Below are positions 35,777 to 46,495 of a stretch of DNA of 64,000 nt, piece after piece. The stretch's first letter is position 1. Every line of letters starts with the position of its first letter. The notes under the pieces were generated by a model. That model ran no database searches. It saw only the letters and a program-made list of their open reading frames with translations, and was not told the DNA's origin. This DNA is from Variovorax sp. N23 (lineage in GTDB: Bacteria; Pseudomonadota; Gammaproteobacteria; Burkholderiales; Burkholderiaceae_C): positions 62,001 through 126,000 of the forward strand of contig NZ_JAOOPY010000002.1 of the NCBI RefSeq assembly GCF_025486315.1. Reading direction: 5' to 3'. Position numbers and translations under genes: made by a program.

Positions 35777-36262
35777 ATGCAGAACCTTCCCTCCCTCGTC
35801 TCTCTCCAGCGCGACACGCGGGCCTGGCAGCTCCAGGTCTGGACCTCCTTCGGTGTCGCCGTGTCGCTCTGTGCCATCGGCCTGGGCTGGCTGCCCGGCG
35901 CGGCGCTCGACCGCGCCTTCATGGTGATGGGCTACGTGTTCTGCCTGTCGGCGGCGTTCGTGCTGGCGAAGTTCGTGCGCGACAACCAGCACGGCACGGT
36001 CCGCTCGGCCGGCGATACGCCGATGTGGAAGCTGGTGGTGTGGGGCGGCTTCCTCACCGCCATGGGGCTGACCGGCTGGGGCCTGCTGCGCATGGAGATC
36101 CATGAGACCTACAAGGCCTTCCTCGGCGTGAGCTGGCTGTTCCTCATCAGCGCGGCCTTCACCCTGGCCAAGACGCTGCGCGACCGCCACGAGGCGGATC
36201 TGGCCGAGGCCCGCCTGCAAGGTCGCCGCGAAGCCCGCGCCGTCGATGCCACCGCGGAATGA
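35777..36262 (+). CDS. YiaA/YiaB family inner-membrane protein
   Basis: This 161-residue protein has four hydrophobic helices arranged as two repeats. Each repeat ends in a short basic motif, FVLAKFVRDN (about residues 55-65) and FTLAKTLRDRHE (about 128-138), the hallmark of the YiaA/B two-helix domain. Function is unknown; enterobacterial homologues are small inner-membrane proteins. It is the first gene of the second operon, behind operator-like site 3. The next gene begins 34 bases after its stop. Confidence 0.88.
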   Translation: MQNLPSLVSLQRDTRAWQLQVWTSFGVAVSLCAIGLGWLPGAALDRAFMVMGYVFCLSAAFVLAKFVRDNQHGTVRSAGDTPMWKLVVWGGFLTAMGLTGWGLLRMEIHETYKAFLGVSWLFLISAAFTLAKTLRDRHEADLAEARLQGRREARAVDATAE

Positions 36263-36296
36263 CCCGCGGCGCCCCAACCCTTTCAGGAGCACTCTC

Positions 36297-36734
36297 ATGA
36301 AAAAGATGTTCGTCGTTTCCCTGCTGGCCGCCTGCACAGCCCTCGCGGCGCAGGCGCAGAGCGAAGCCTCGGCGGCCCTGTCGCTGGTGCCGGTGGCCTC
36401 GGTGGTCGGCACCGCCTCGGTGGCGGGCGCCTCCGCCAGCGCCGTGGTGGCCGTGCCGGTGGCCCTGTCGGTGGGTGGTGCCGCGCTCACGGTGGTGGCG
36501 GTCGAGGCCTCGGCCGAGGGCACCGTCTACCTGCTGGAGCGCGCGTCGGATGGCGCTCGCGCCAGCGTCCGCTTGGCCGGCCATGCAGCGCAGGGCAGCG
36601 CGATCGCGGTGGGCACCGTCGTCACGGTGGACGTGATCGGCAGCGGCGTCGTGCTGTCGGCCGCGGGCGAGATGATCGCCTTCATTCCGAACGCCATCGG
36701 CCGTGCGCTGCTTCACAACGAGAGGCTGATGTGA
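36297..36734 (+). CDS. Exported hypothetical protein
   Basis: The product is 145 residues. It has a clear Sec signal peptide (KKMFVVSLLAACTALA, cleavage near AQA at residue 20), then an Ala/Val/Ser-rich hydrophobic region (about 28-70) and a small beta-rich part (TVYLLERASDGARASVRLAG). It ends with possible membrane contact around VVTVDVIGSGVVLSAAGEMIAF. I do not recognise the family. It sits in an operon with envelope proteins and its stop overlaps the GTG start of the next gene, so expression is coupled. Confidence 0.75.
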   Translation: MKKMFVVSLLAACTALAAQAQSEASAALSLVPVASVVGTASVAGASASAVVAVPVALSVGGAALTVVAVEASAEGTVYLLERASDGARASVRLAGHAAQGSAIAVGTVVTVDVIGSGVVLSAAGEMIAFIPNAIGRALLHNERLM

Positions 36735-37624
36735 ACCCGCGCACCCCGACCCATTTCGGTCGCTACGACGATTTCGGGCGCGAGGTGGAGGCGCCGCGCT
36801 GGTCGTGGCGTGTGCGTGCCGCGCTGCGCATCGCGCTGCTCGCGGCGACGGTCGTGCTGGCCGGGTTGTTCCTCTTCCCCACCGAATCGCACGCGGGCCG
36901 CTCGTGCGAGCAGGCCCGCCCGACGGTGAGGCAGGTGCAGCAGGGCCTGACGCTGGCCGAACGCACGGCGCAGGCGCTGGACGCCAGCGGCGCGCGCGTG
37001 GTGCTGCTGGCGCGCGCCGGGCAGGATCTCGGCAAGTACGGGCTGCGCTGGTCGCACATCGGCATCGCCTACAAGACCGAGGCCGGCCCGTGGCACGTCG
37101 CGCACAAGCTCAACCAGTGCGGCACAGCAGTCTCCGGTCTCTATCGCCAGGGTTTGGGCGAGTTCTTCCTCGACGACCCCTGGCGCTACGAGGCGGCGTG
37201 GTCGGTGCCCACACCGGCCGTGCAGGCGCAACTGTCCGCGCTGCTGGGCGTGGCGCCGGTCGATGGCATCGGGCGCCTGCACACGCCGGCCTACAGCCTG
37301 GTGAGCTATGCGTGGGCCGACAGGTACCAGCAGTCGAACCAGTGGGTGATCGAGACGCTGGCGCTGGCCATGGAGCCGTCGACCATCGCCGACCGCGGCC
37401 AGGCCCAGGCGTGGCTGCGCTTGAAGGGCTATGTGCCGACCACGCTCAAGCTCGGCCCGCTCACGCGGCTCGGCGGCCGCATGAGCAAGGCCAACGTCGC
37501 CTTCGACGACCACCCCAACGACAAGCGCTTTTCCGACCGCATCGAGACGGTCACGGCCGATTCGGTGTTCGCCTGGCTGCAGCGCAGCGAGCTGGGCACC
37601 GCGCCGGTCACACTCGGGTTGTAA
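36731..37624 (+). CDS. DUF2145 exported protein
   Basis: This 297-residue protein starts at GTG 36731 inside the GTGA overlap. It has one membrane or signal segment (about 30-50, ending SHAGRSC) and a DUF2145 domain. Recognisable parts are LRWSHIGIAYKTEAGPWHVAHKLNQCG near residue 105 and FDDHPNDKRFSDRIETVTADSVFAWL near the end. Conserved His, Cys and Asn residues suggest a papain-like (NlpC/P60-like) peptidase fold, but that is a guess from the motif layout. Function unknown. Confidence 0.85.
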   Translation: MNPRTPTHFGRYDDFGREVEAPRWSWRVRAALRIALLAATVVLAGLFLFPTESHAGRSCEQARPTVRQVQQGLTLAERTAQALDASGARVVLLARAGQDLGKYGLRWSHIGIAYKTEAGPWHVAHKLNQCGTAVSGLYRQGLGEFFLDDPWRYEAAWSVPTPAVQAQLSALLGVAPVDGIGRLHTPAYSLVSYAWADRYQQSNQWVIETLALAMEPSTIADRGQAQAWLRLKGYVPTTLKLGPLTRLGGRMSKANVAFDDHPNDKRFSDRIETVTADSVFAWLQRSELGTAPVTLGL

Positions 37625-37640
37625 AAACAAGGAGGAACTC

Positions 37641-38723
37641 ATGAGCAAATCGCTTCGTCTCTCGGAAAAATGGTTTCGCCGCGGGCTGTGGCTGGTGGCG
37701 CTGGTGTTCGCCAGCTTCCTGATCGGGCTCGGCGGCACGCTGGTCGGCGACCTGCCGCAGGTCGAGCGGGCCCTGCAACTGGACGACTTCATCGATCGCG
37801 CGGCCGCCGAGCCCTTGCGGGCCGGCGTGCGGGAGGCCGAGCGCACCGAGCAGCAGGCCGCCCGTGAACTGGAGCAGGCCGAGCTGAAGCTGTCGGTCGC
37901 GCAGCAAGCCAGCCGCACGGCGCGCGAGACCTTCGGCAACTGGGTCGCGACGCGCCGCGCCACAGCCCAGCCCGACCAGGACGCCGAACTCATCGCGCGC
38001 ACCCGTGCGCTCGACGGGCTGAAGGCCAAGGAAGACCAGGCGCAGCAGCAGGTCGACGCGCAGCAGCAGGTCGCGCTCGATGCCCGCCAGGCGCAGGAAG
38101 CGGCACAGCAGAAGCTGGCCGTGCTCGAGGCCGACGCGCAGGAGAAGCTGCGTGCCGAGTACCGACGCGTCGAGTTGCGCGTCTTTGGCTACCGTCTGGC
38201 GCTCACGCTGCCCCTGCTGCTCATCGCCGGGTGGCTCTTCGTGAAGAAGCGCAAGAGCACCTACTGGCCTTTCGTCTGGGGCTTCATCTTCTTCGCGCTG
38301 TTCGCCTTCTTCGTCGAGCTGGTGCCCTACCTGCCGAGCTATGGCGGCTATGTGCGCTACGTGGTGGGCATCGTGCTCACGGTGCTGGTCGGGCGCTATG
38401 CCATCGTCGCGCTCAACCGCTACCTCGCGCGCCAGAAGCTGGCCGAGGCGCAGCCCGACATCGTGCGGCGCGAGGAACTGAGCTACGACACCGCGCTGGC
38501 GCGCCTGGCCAAGAGCGTGTGCCCCGGCTGCGAGCGGCCGGTCGACCTGAAGAGCCCGGCGATCGATTTCTGCCCGCACTGCGGCATCGGCCTGTTCGAC
38601 CATTGCCGCGCCTGCGATGCGCGCAAGAGCGCCTTCTCGAAGTTCTGCCACGCCTGCGGCACGTCGGCACAGACGCAAACACTTTCGGGCCAGCCAACGG
38701 TGGCTGGCGTCTTGCCTGCGTGA
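37641..38723 (+). CDS. Coiled-coil membrane protein with C-terminal zinc ribbons
   Basis: This 360-residue protein has a membrane segment at about 16-35, then a long Gln/Ala/Glu-rich coiled coil (about 55-180). Three more membrane segments follow (about 186-260). The cytoplasmic tail (about 291-345) has four CxxC pairs: CPGC, CPHC, CRAC and CHAC, a double zinc ribbon. I do not recognise a named family. The design suggests a membrane sensor or scaffold with a zinc-stabilised cytoplasmic head. It starts 16 bases after DUF2145 with an AGGAGG site before the ATG. Confidence 0.8.
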   Translation: MSKSLRLSEKWFRRGLWLVALVFASFLIGLGGTLVGDLPQVERALQLDDFIDRAAAEPLRAGVREAERTEQQAARELEQAELKLSVAQQASRTARETFGNWVATRRATAQPDQDAELIARTRALDGLKAKEDQAQQQVDAQQQVALDARQAQEAAQQKLAVLEADAQEKLRAEYRRVELRVFGYRLALTLPLLLIAGWLFVKKRKSTYWPFVWGFIFFALFAFFVELVPYLPSYGGYVRYVVGIVLTVLVGRYAIVALNRYLARQKLAEAQPDIVRREELSYDTALARLAKSVCPGCERPVDLKSPAIDFCPHCGIGLFDHCRACDARKSAFSKFCHACGTSAQTQTLSGQPTVAGVLPA

Positions 38724-38787
38724 TAGAAGCTTGTGCGGCGCATGGCGCCGCGTTTCACAGAACCAGTTCGATATTCAAGGAGTCCTC

Positions 38788-39168
38788 ATGAGCATTTTCG
38801 GCAAGATTTTTTCCAAGATTTTCCCGTCGGCCAACGCGGCTGAAGTCCAGGCCGCCCCGGCGCCTGCACCCACGGCCAGCGCGCCCGCGGCGCCGGCACC
38901 GCCACCCTCGATCCCGCTGGGCGACGTCCCGGCCATCCTGGATGCGATGCCGGGGGCTGCGGGTCTGAACTGGCGCACGTCGATCGTCGATCTGCTCAAG
39001 TTGCTCGGCCTGGACAGCAGCCTTGCCGCGCGCAAGGAACTGGCCGGCGAAATCCTCTACAGCAATGGCGAGCCGGGTTCGGCCGAGTGGAACATCGGTC
39101 TGCACAAACAGGTGATGACCCGCATCGCCGCGAACGGCGGTACCTTGCCGGCAGAACTGCGCGACTGA
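38788..39168 (+). CDS. DUF3597 family protein
   Basis: This 126-residue protein has a short amphipathic N-terminus (MSIFGKIFSKIF), a Pro/Ala linker (about 20-45) and a compact DUF3597 domain (about 46-126). The domain shows LNWRTSIVDLLKLLGLDSS and NGEPGSAEWNIGLHKQVM. The domain is LysM-like in size and of unknown function. It is the last gene of the operon and is followed by a strong terminator. Confidence 0.88.
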   Translation: MSIFGKIFSKIFPSANAAEVQAAPAPAPTASAPAAPAPPPSIPLGDVPAILDAMPGAAGLNWRTSIVDLLKLLGLDSSLAARKELAGEILYSNGEPGSAEWNIGLHKQVMTRIAANGGTLPAELRD

Positions 39169-39189
39169 GTCGCGGCCACCCTGCAACCG

Positions 39190-39215
39190 AAGCCCGTCGC
39201 CGACGGGCTTTTTCT
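39190..39215 (+). terminator. Intrinsic terminator after DUF3597
   Basis: AGCCCGTCG and CGACGGGCT pair around a single base and are followed by TTTTTC. It closes the five-gene operon that starts at 35777 and lies just before the stop of the convergent tgt. Confidence 0.88.
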
Positions 39216-39221
39216 TGGGCG

Positions 39222-41440
<2,219 letters not shown>

Positions 41441-41559
41441 GGTGCTTGAGGGCCGGACGGGCCCGTGCCAAGGAGGCGGACAGGGGAAGAAGAGCGGCGG
41501 GATTGTCCCACGGCGGAAAAGGCCGGATGCGCGGCAGGGCGGCGCGGCAGAATCGGTGC

Positions 41560-42546
41560 ATGACCACGCCACCCGTTCCGAACCCCGACGCCGCGGACGT
41601 GTCGGCGCCACGCTTTGGCGATGCGCCGCAGCATGTGCTGGTCACGGGCGGCACGGGCTTCGTCGGCAGCCATCTGGTCGCGGCGCTGCGGGCCGACGGC
41701 CACACCATCACCGTGTGGACGCGCGATGCCACGGCCGCTGCCCGGCGTTTCGATGCGTCTGTGCACTGTGTGCAGCAGCTCGACGAGATCCCCGCGTCGC
41801 CCGCGGTCGACGTGGTGGTCAACCTCGCGGGCGCACGCATCGTCGGCCCGCGCTGGACCGCCGCGCGCCAGGCCGCCTTGCTCGCGAGCCGTGCGGGGCT
41901 GACCGATGACCTGGTCGCCTGGATCGCCCGCCGCCCGGTCAAGCCCTGGCTGATGCTGTCCGGCTCGGCCGTCGGCTACTACGGCGTGCAACCGCAGGGC
42001 GATGCGGCGGAACTGACCGAGGCGAGCCCGCCGCAGTCCCTCTTCATGTCGCGCCTGTGCCAGGCGTGGGAAGCGTCCGCACACGCCGCGGCCGCCCACG
42101 GCGTGCGGGTCGCCTGCCTGCGCTTTGGCCTGGTCCTGGGGCACGGCGGCGCATTGCCGGGGCTGCTGATGCCGGTGAAGATGGGCGTCGGCGGCCGGCT
42201 CGGCACCGGGCGGCAGTGGGTGTCGTGGATCCATCTGCAGGACCTGCTGGGCGCCATGGCCCACCTGTGGCGCATGGCGGCGACCCCCGGCGCGCTCACC
42301 GAGCCGCTGGCCTGGAACTTCACGGCGCCCGAGGCCTTGCGGCAGGAAGACTTCATGCGCACCGCCGCCCAGGTGCTGCACCGTCCGTTCTGGTTGCCCG
42401 TGCCGGCCGCGCCGGTGCGCCTCGCGCTCGGCGAGCAGGCCGACGTGCTGCTCGAAGGTCAGCGCGTCGCGCCGAAACGCCTGACCGACACCGGCTTCCG
42501 CTTCCGTTTCCCCGACGCGCGCGGCGCGCTGCAGGACCTCTGCTGA
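41560..42546 (+). CDS. TIGR01777 family NAD(P)-dependent epimerase-like protein
   Basis: This 328-residue extended SDR protein has the dinucleotide motif VTGGTGFVGSHLV near residue 29, VVNLAGARI, SGSAVGYYG with the SDR Tyr, and WVSWIHLQDL. The C-terminal DUF1731 extension is also present (VPAAPVRLALGEQADVLLEGQRVAPKRL). The family (YfcH-like) binds NADP; its substrate is unknown. It starts at the ATG at 41560 and its stop is two bases before the GTG of recG, so both are likely cotranscribed. Confidence 0.92.
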   Translation: MTTPPVPNPDAADVSAPRFGDAPQHVLVTGGTGFVGSHLVAALRADGHTITVWTRDATAAARRFDASVHCVQQLDEIPASPAVDVVVNLAGARIVGPRWTAARQAALLASRAGLTDDLVAWIARRPVKPWLMLSGSAVGYYGVQPQGDAAELTEASPPQSLFMSRLCQAWEASAHAAAAHGVRVACLRFGLVLGHGGALPGLLMPVKMGVGGRLGTGRQWVSWIHLQDLLGAMAHLWRMAATPGALTEPLAWNFTAPEALRQEDFMRTAAQVLHRPFWLPVPAAPVRLALGEQADVLLEGQRVAPKRLTDTGFRFRFPDARGALQDLC

Positions 42547-42548
42547 AC

Positions 42549-44675
42549 GTGCCGCGCAAGCCGTCGTCGCCCACGCCCGACCCGTCGAAGCCGACGGCGG
42601 CGCCGTCCGCGCCCGTCTCACCGGGTACGGGCCCGAGCCTGGTGCAGCGCGCGCTGCGCAAGCTCGGGCTGCTGCGCGACATCGACTTCGCGCTCTACCT
42701 GCCGATGCGCTACGAGGACGAGACGCGCATCGTCCGCCTGGCCGACCTGCGCGATGGCGACCTGGGCCAGATCGAGGCGGTCGTGACCGAGAGCGAGGTG
42801 AGCTTCCGGCCGCGCCGCCAGCTCGTCGTGACGGTCGACGACGGCAGCGACACCTGCCAGCTGCGCTTCTTCAATTTCTATCCGTCGCAACAGAAGCAGC
42901 TGGCCGTCGGCGCCCGCGTGCGTGTGCGCGGCGAGGTGCGCGGCGGCTTCCTCGGGCGGCAGATGATGCACCCGACGGTGAAGGCGGCCGGCACCGTGCT
43001 GCCCGATGCGCTGACGCCGGTCTACTCGACCATCGCCGGCCTGGCGCAGCCGGTGCTGCGGCGCGAGGTGCGCGCGGGCCTGGCGCGTGCCGTGCTCGAC
43101 GAAACGGTGCCTGCGCAGATCGGTCTGCGCGGCGCCTGGCCGCTGCGCGATGCGCTCAACTTCCTGCACTACCCGACGCCCGACGTGTCGATCGCCGCGC
43201 TGGAAGACCACAGCCATCCCGCCTGGCAGCGCCTGAAGGCCGAAGAGCTGCTCGCGCAGCAACTGTCGCAACTGCAGGCGCGGCGCGAGCGGGCGGCGCA
43301 GCGCGCGCCGGTGCTGGCACCGTCGCCGGCCGCGGAGTCGCTGCATGCGCGCCTGCTGGGCGTGCTGCCCTTCGCGCTCACCGGCGCGCAGCAGCGCGTG
43401 GGCGAGGAGATCACGCACGACCTGGCGCGCACGGCACCGATGCATCGTCTGTTGCAGGGCGATGTCGGCTCGGGCAAGACGGTGGTGGCCGCGCTCGCGG
43501 CGGCGCGCTGCATCGACGCCGGCTTCCAGTGCGCGCTGATGGCGCCCACCGAAATCCTCGCCGCGCAGCACTTCGGCAAGCTGATCGGCTGGCTCGACCC
43601 GCTGCTGGCCGAGCGCGGCCTGCGCGTGGCCTGGCTCACGGGCAGCCAGAAGAAGAAGGAGCGCGACGCGATGGCGGCGGCGGTCGAGAGCGGCGAGGCG
43701 GCGCTGGTGATCGGCACGCACGCCGTGATCTCCGAGAAGGTGCGCTTCAAGCGCCTGGCGCTGGCCGTCATCGACGAGCAGCACCGCTTCGGCGTGGCGC
43801 AGCGGCTGGCGTTGCGGGGCAAGGCCGGCGGCGACCTCGAGCCCCACCTGCTGATGATGAGCGCCACGCCTATCCCGCGCACGCTCGCCATGAGCTACTA
43901 CGCCGACCTCGACGTTTCCACCCTCGACGAACTGCCGCCCGGCCGCACGCCCATCGTCACCAAGCTGGTGGCCGAGCACCGGCGCGACGAGGTCATCGAC
44001 CGCATCCGCCACCAGCTCGCGCAGGGCCGGCAGGTGTACTGGGTCTGCCCGCTGATCGAGGAAAGCGAGGCGGTCGACCTGCGCAATGCCACCGAGACCC
44101 GCGACGAACTTGCCGGCATGCTGGGCGATGCGGTGCAGGTCGGCCTGCTGCATTCGCGCATGCCGACGGCCGAGAAGCAGGACGTGATGGCGCGCTTCAC
44201 GGCCAACGAGGTGCACGTGCTGGTGAGCACGACGGTCATCGAGGTCGGCGTCGATGTGCCCAATGCGTCGCTGATGGTGATCGAGCATGCGGAGCGCTTC
44301 GGCCTGTCGCAGCTGCATCAGCTGCGCGGGCGTGTGGGGCGCGGTGCCGCGGCGTCGGCCTGCGTGCTGCTGTACGCGCCGAACGAAGGCGGGCGCGTGG
44401 GCGAGACGGCGCGCGCGCGGCTGCGGGCGATGGCCGAGACGAGCGACGGCTTCGAGATCGCCCGGCGCGACCTGGAGATCCGCGGGCCTGGCGAATTCCT
44501 CGGCGCGAAGCAGTCGGGCGCGCCACTGCTTCGCTTCGCCGACCTTACCGACGACGCACTGCTGCTCGACTGGGCGCGTGCGCTGGCGCCGAAGATGCTC
44601 GACCAGCATCCCGCGCTCGCGCAGAGGCACGTGGACCGTTGGCTGGGCAGCAAGGCGGAGTACCTCAAGGCCTGA
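42549..44675 (+). CDS. recG: ATP-dependent DNA helicase RecG
   Basis: From the GTG at 42549 the product is 708 residues. An N-terminal wedge/OB domain spans about 60-170 (LYLPMRYEDET, LRFFNFYPSQQKQL). The helicase core follows: GDVGSGKTVVA (Walker A), MAPTEILAAQHF, DEQHRFGV (DExH) and QLRGRVGRG. RecG remodels stalled forks and R-loops. A short Pro/Ser/Thr-rich leader of about 30 residues precedes the wedge domain. Position upstream of oxyR is common in Betaproteobacteria. Confidence 0.96.
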   Translation: MPRKPSSPTPDPSKPTAAPSAPVSPGTGPSLVQRALRKLGLLRDIDFALYLPMRYEDETRIVRLADLRDGDLGQIEAVVTESEVSFRPRRQLVVTVDDGSDTCQLRFFNFYPSQQKQLAVGARVRVRGEVRGGFLGRQMMHPTVKAAGTVLPDALTPVYSTIAGLAQPVLRREVRAGLARAVLDETVPAQIGLRGAWPLRDALNFLHYPTPDVSIAALEDHSHPAWQRLKAEELLAQQLSQLQARRERAAQRAPVLAPSPAAESLHARLLGVLPFALTGAQQRVGEEITHDLARTAPMHRLLQGDVGSGKTVVAALAAARCIDAGFQCALMAPTEILAAQHFGKLIGWLDPLLAERGLRVAWLTGSQKKKERDAMAAAVESGEAALVIGTHAVISEKVRFKRLALAVIDEQHRFGVAQRLALRGKAGGDLEPHLLMMSATPIPRTLAMSYYADLDVSTLDELPPGRTPIVTKLVAEHRRDEVIDRIRHQLAQGRQVYWVCPLIEESEAVDLRNATETRDELAGMLGDAVQVGLLHSRMPTAEKQDVMARFTANEVHVLVSTTVIEVGVDVPNASLMVIEHAERFGLSQLHQLRGRVGRGAAASACVLLYAPNEGGRVGETARARLRAMAETSDGFEIARRDLEIRGPGEFLGAKQSGAPLLRFADLTDDALLLDWARALAPKMLDQHPALAQRHVDRWLGSKAEYLKA

Positions 44676-44701
44676 GCCGCCTGCGGGTTCGGGCTCTTGC
44701 G

Positions 44702-44707
44702 CATAAT
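44702..44707 (+). promoter_or_regulatory. -10-like element CATAAT just before oxyR
   Basis: CATAAT ends seven bases before the GTG start of oxyR at 44715. A transcript started from it would begin at or within a base or two of the start codon, giving an almost leaderless mRNA. The -35 region is not clear. Confidence 0.4.
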
Positions 44708-44714
44708 CGCTGCG

Positions 44715-45680
44715 GTGACCCTCACCGAACTCAAATACATCGTCGCGGTCGCCCGGGAGCGGCATTTCGGCAAGGCGGCGGACGCCTGCTACGTGTCGCA
44801 GCCGACCTTGTCGGTGGCGATCAAGAAGCTCGAGGACGAGCTCGAAGTGAAGCTCTTCGAGCGCAGCGCCGGCGAAGTGACGGTCACGCCCCTGGGCGAG
44901 CAGATCGTGCAGCAGGCGCAGAGCGTGCTCGACCAGGCCGCCAGCATCAAGGAGATCGCCAAGCGCGGCAAAGACCCGCTGGCCGGCCCGCTGAACCTGG
45001 GCATCATCTACACGATCGGGCCCTACCTGCTGCCCGACCTGGTGCGCCAGAACATCGCGCGCACCCCGCAGATGCCGTTGATGCTGCAGGAGAACTTCAC
45101 CGTCAAGCTGCTCGAGATGCTGCGCGCCGGCGAGATCGACTGCGCCATCATGGCCGAGCCCTTTCCGGACACTGGCCTGGCGGTGGCGCCGCTCTACGAC
45201 GAGCCCTTCGTCGCGGTGCTGCCCACGAGCCATCCGCTGGCGGTGCGCGAGTCGATCAGCTCCGACGAACTCAAGAACGAGACGATGCTGCTGCTGGGCA
45301 CAGGCCATTGCTTCCGCGACCATGTGCTGGAGGTCTGCCCGGAGTTCGCGCGCTTCTCGAGCAATGCCGAAGGCATCCGCAAGAGCTTCGAGGGCTCGTC
45401 GCTGGAGACCATCAAGCACATGGTGGCGTCGGGCATGGGCGTGACGCTGGTGCCGCGGCTGTCGGTCCCGGCGGAGGCGCTCCGGCCGAGGGGCCGCGGC
45501 CGCAAGGAGCCCGAGCCGATGGTGCGCTACCTGCCCATCCACGACGGCGAAGGGCGCGAACCGCCGATGCGGCGCGTCGTGCTGGCCTGGCGCCGCAGCT
45601 TCACGCGCTACGAGGCGATCGCGGCGCTGCGCAATGCGGTCTATGCCTGCGAGCTGCCTGGGGTGAAGCGGCTGTCCTGA
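44715..45680 (+). CDS. oxyR: Hydrogen-peroxide sensor OxyR (LysR family)
   Basis: The product from the GTG at 44715 is 321 residues. The LysR-type HTH is at about 1-60 (YIVAVARERHFGKAADACYVSQPTLS). The redox pair falls exactly at C199 and C208 in GTGHCFRDHVLEVC, as in E. coli OxyR. It oxidises to a disulfide with H2O2 and activates peroxide-defence genes; dps directly downstream is a classic target. A TTG at 44697 would overlap the -10-like element and add a non-conserved leader, so GTG is chosen. Confidence 0.96.
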   Translation: MTLTELKYIVAVARERHFGKAADACYVSQPTLSVAIKKLEDELEVKLFERSAGEVTVTPLGEQIVQQAQSVLDQAASIKEIAKRGKDPLAGPLNLGIIYTIGPYLLPDLVRQNIARTPQMPLMLQENFTVKLLEMLRAGEIDCAIMAEPFPDTGLAVAPLYDEPFVAVLPTSHPLAVRESISSDELKNETMLLLGTGHCFRDHVLEVCPEFARFSSNAEGIRKSFEGSSLETIKHMVASGMGVTLVPRLSVPAEALRPRGRGRKEPEPMVRYLPIHDGEGREPPMRRVVLAWRRSFTRYEAIAALRNAVYACELPGVKRLS

Positions 45681-45816
45681 TCCGTGCGCGGCCTCGGCCT
45701 ACGCGCAGCGGCGCGGCAAGCGGCAATGGCTGCGATAGAGTCCCGCTGTTGCGATGGCGCCAGCAGGCTCCTAAAGTCGCGAACGTCCCATTCAATCCAT
45801 CGAAGGAATCGTCGTC

Positions 45817-46422
45817 ATGGCAAAAGCACCCAGCAAGTCCCAGAAGAAGGCCAAGTCTCCGATCACGTCCGCCCCCGCTGCCGGCGCCGGCAAGGTGCCC
45901 GCCAAGGGCGGTGCCAGCGTGGCGCAGGAGTCGGGCAGCCGCAACGCGCCGATCATCAACATCGGCATCGACCGGCAGGACCGCGCCGCCATCGCCGAAG
46001 GCCTGAGCCGCGTGCTGGCCGACACCTACACCCTGTACCTCACGACGCACAACTTCCACTGGAACGTGACGGGCCCGCACTTCAACTCGCTGCACGCGAT
46101 GTTCATGGGCCAGTACACCGAGCTGTGGACCTCGACCGACGTCATCGCCGAGCGCATCCGCGCCCTGGGCCATTACGCCCCCGGCTCTTACGCCGAATTC
46201 AGCAAGATCGCGACGGTGCCCGACGTGCCGCCGGTGCCGCCCAAGGCCATGGAGATGGTGCGCATCCTGGTGAAGGGCCATGAAACCGTGTCCCGCATCG
46301 CGCGCGAGTTCATCCCCGTGGCCGAAGAGGCCGGCGACGACCCGACCGCCGACATGCTGACTGCGCGCTGCACGGTGCACGACCAGACGGCATGGATGCT
46401 GCGCTCGCTGCTCGAAGAGTAA
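45817..46422 (+). CDS. dps: Dps DNA-binding ferritin-like protein
   Basis: This 201-residue protein has a four-helix ferritin core at about 45-200 with the Dps ferroxidase pattern [11 protein letters not shown], followed by a D/E cluster in [14 protein letters not shown]. The first 40 residues are Lys/Ala/Ser-rich ([13 protein letters not shown]), longer than in E. coli Dps, and could bind DNA. It stores iron with H2O2 and protects DNA. It lies 136 bases after oxyR, with its own spacer and a terminator behind it, so it probably has its own OxyR-dependent promoter. Confidence 0.95.
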   Translation: MAKAPSKSQKKAKSPITSAPAAGAGKVPAKGGASVAQESGSRNAPIINIGIDRQDRAAIAEGLSRVLADTYTLYLTTHNFHWNVTGPHFNSLHAMFMGQYTELWTSTDVIAERIRALGHYAPGSYAEFSKIATVPDVPPVPPKAMEMVRILVKGHETVSRIAREFIPVAEEAGDDPTADMLTARCTVHDQTAWMLRSLLEE

Positions 46423-46456
46423 ATTCGTGCGGGGGCGCAGGCCCCGTGGTGAATCG

Positions 46457-46480
46457 GAGCGGCACAATGCCGCTCTTTTC
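46457..46480 (+). terminator. Intrinsic terminator after dps
   Basis: GAGCGGCA and TGCCGCTC are perfect arms around CAA, followed by TTTTC. It stands 34 bases after the dps stop and just ahead of ubiA. Confidence 0.8.
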
Positions 46481-46495
46481 GCTTCTGGAGCTTCC

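Noticed and set aside
42618-45542. A 974-codon open frame on the minus strand opposite recG and oxyR
   Set aside because: No domain or membrane pattern; composition is typical of an antisense shadow. RecG and OxyR on the other strand are unmistakable.
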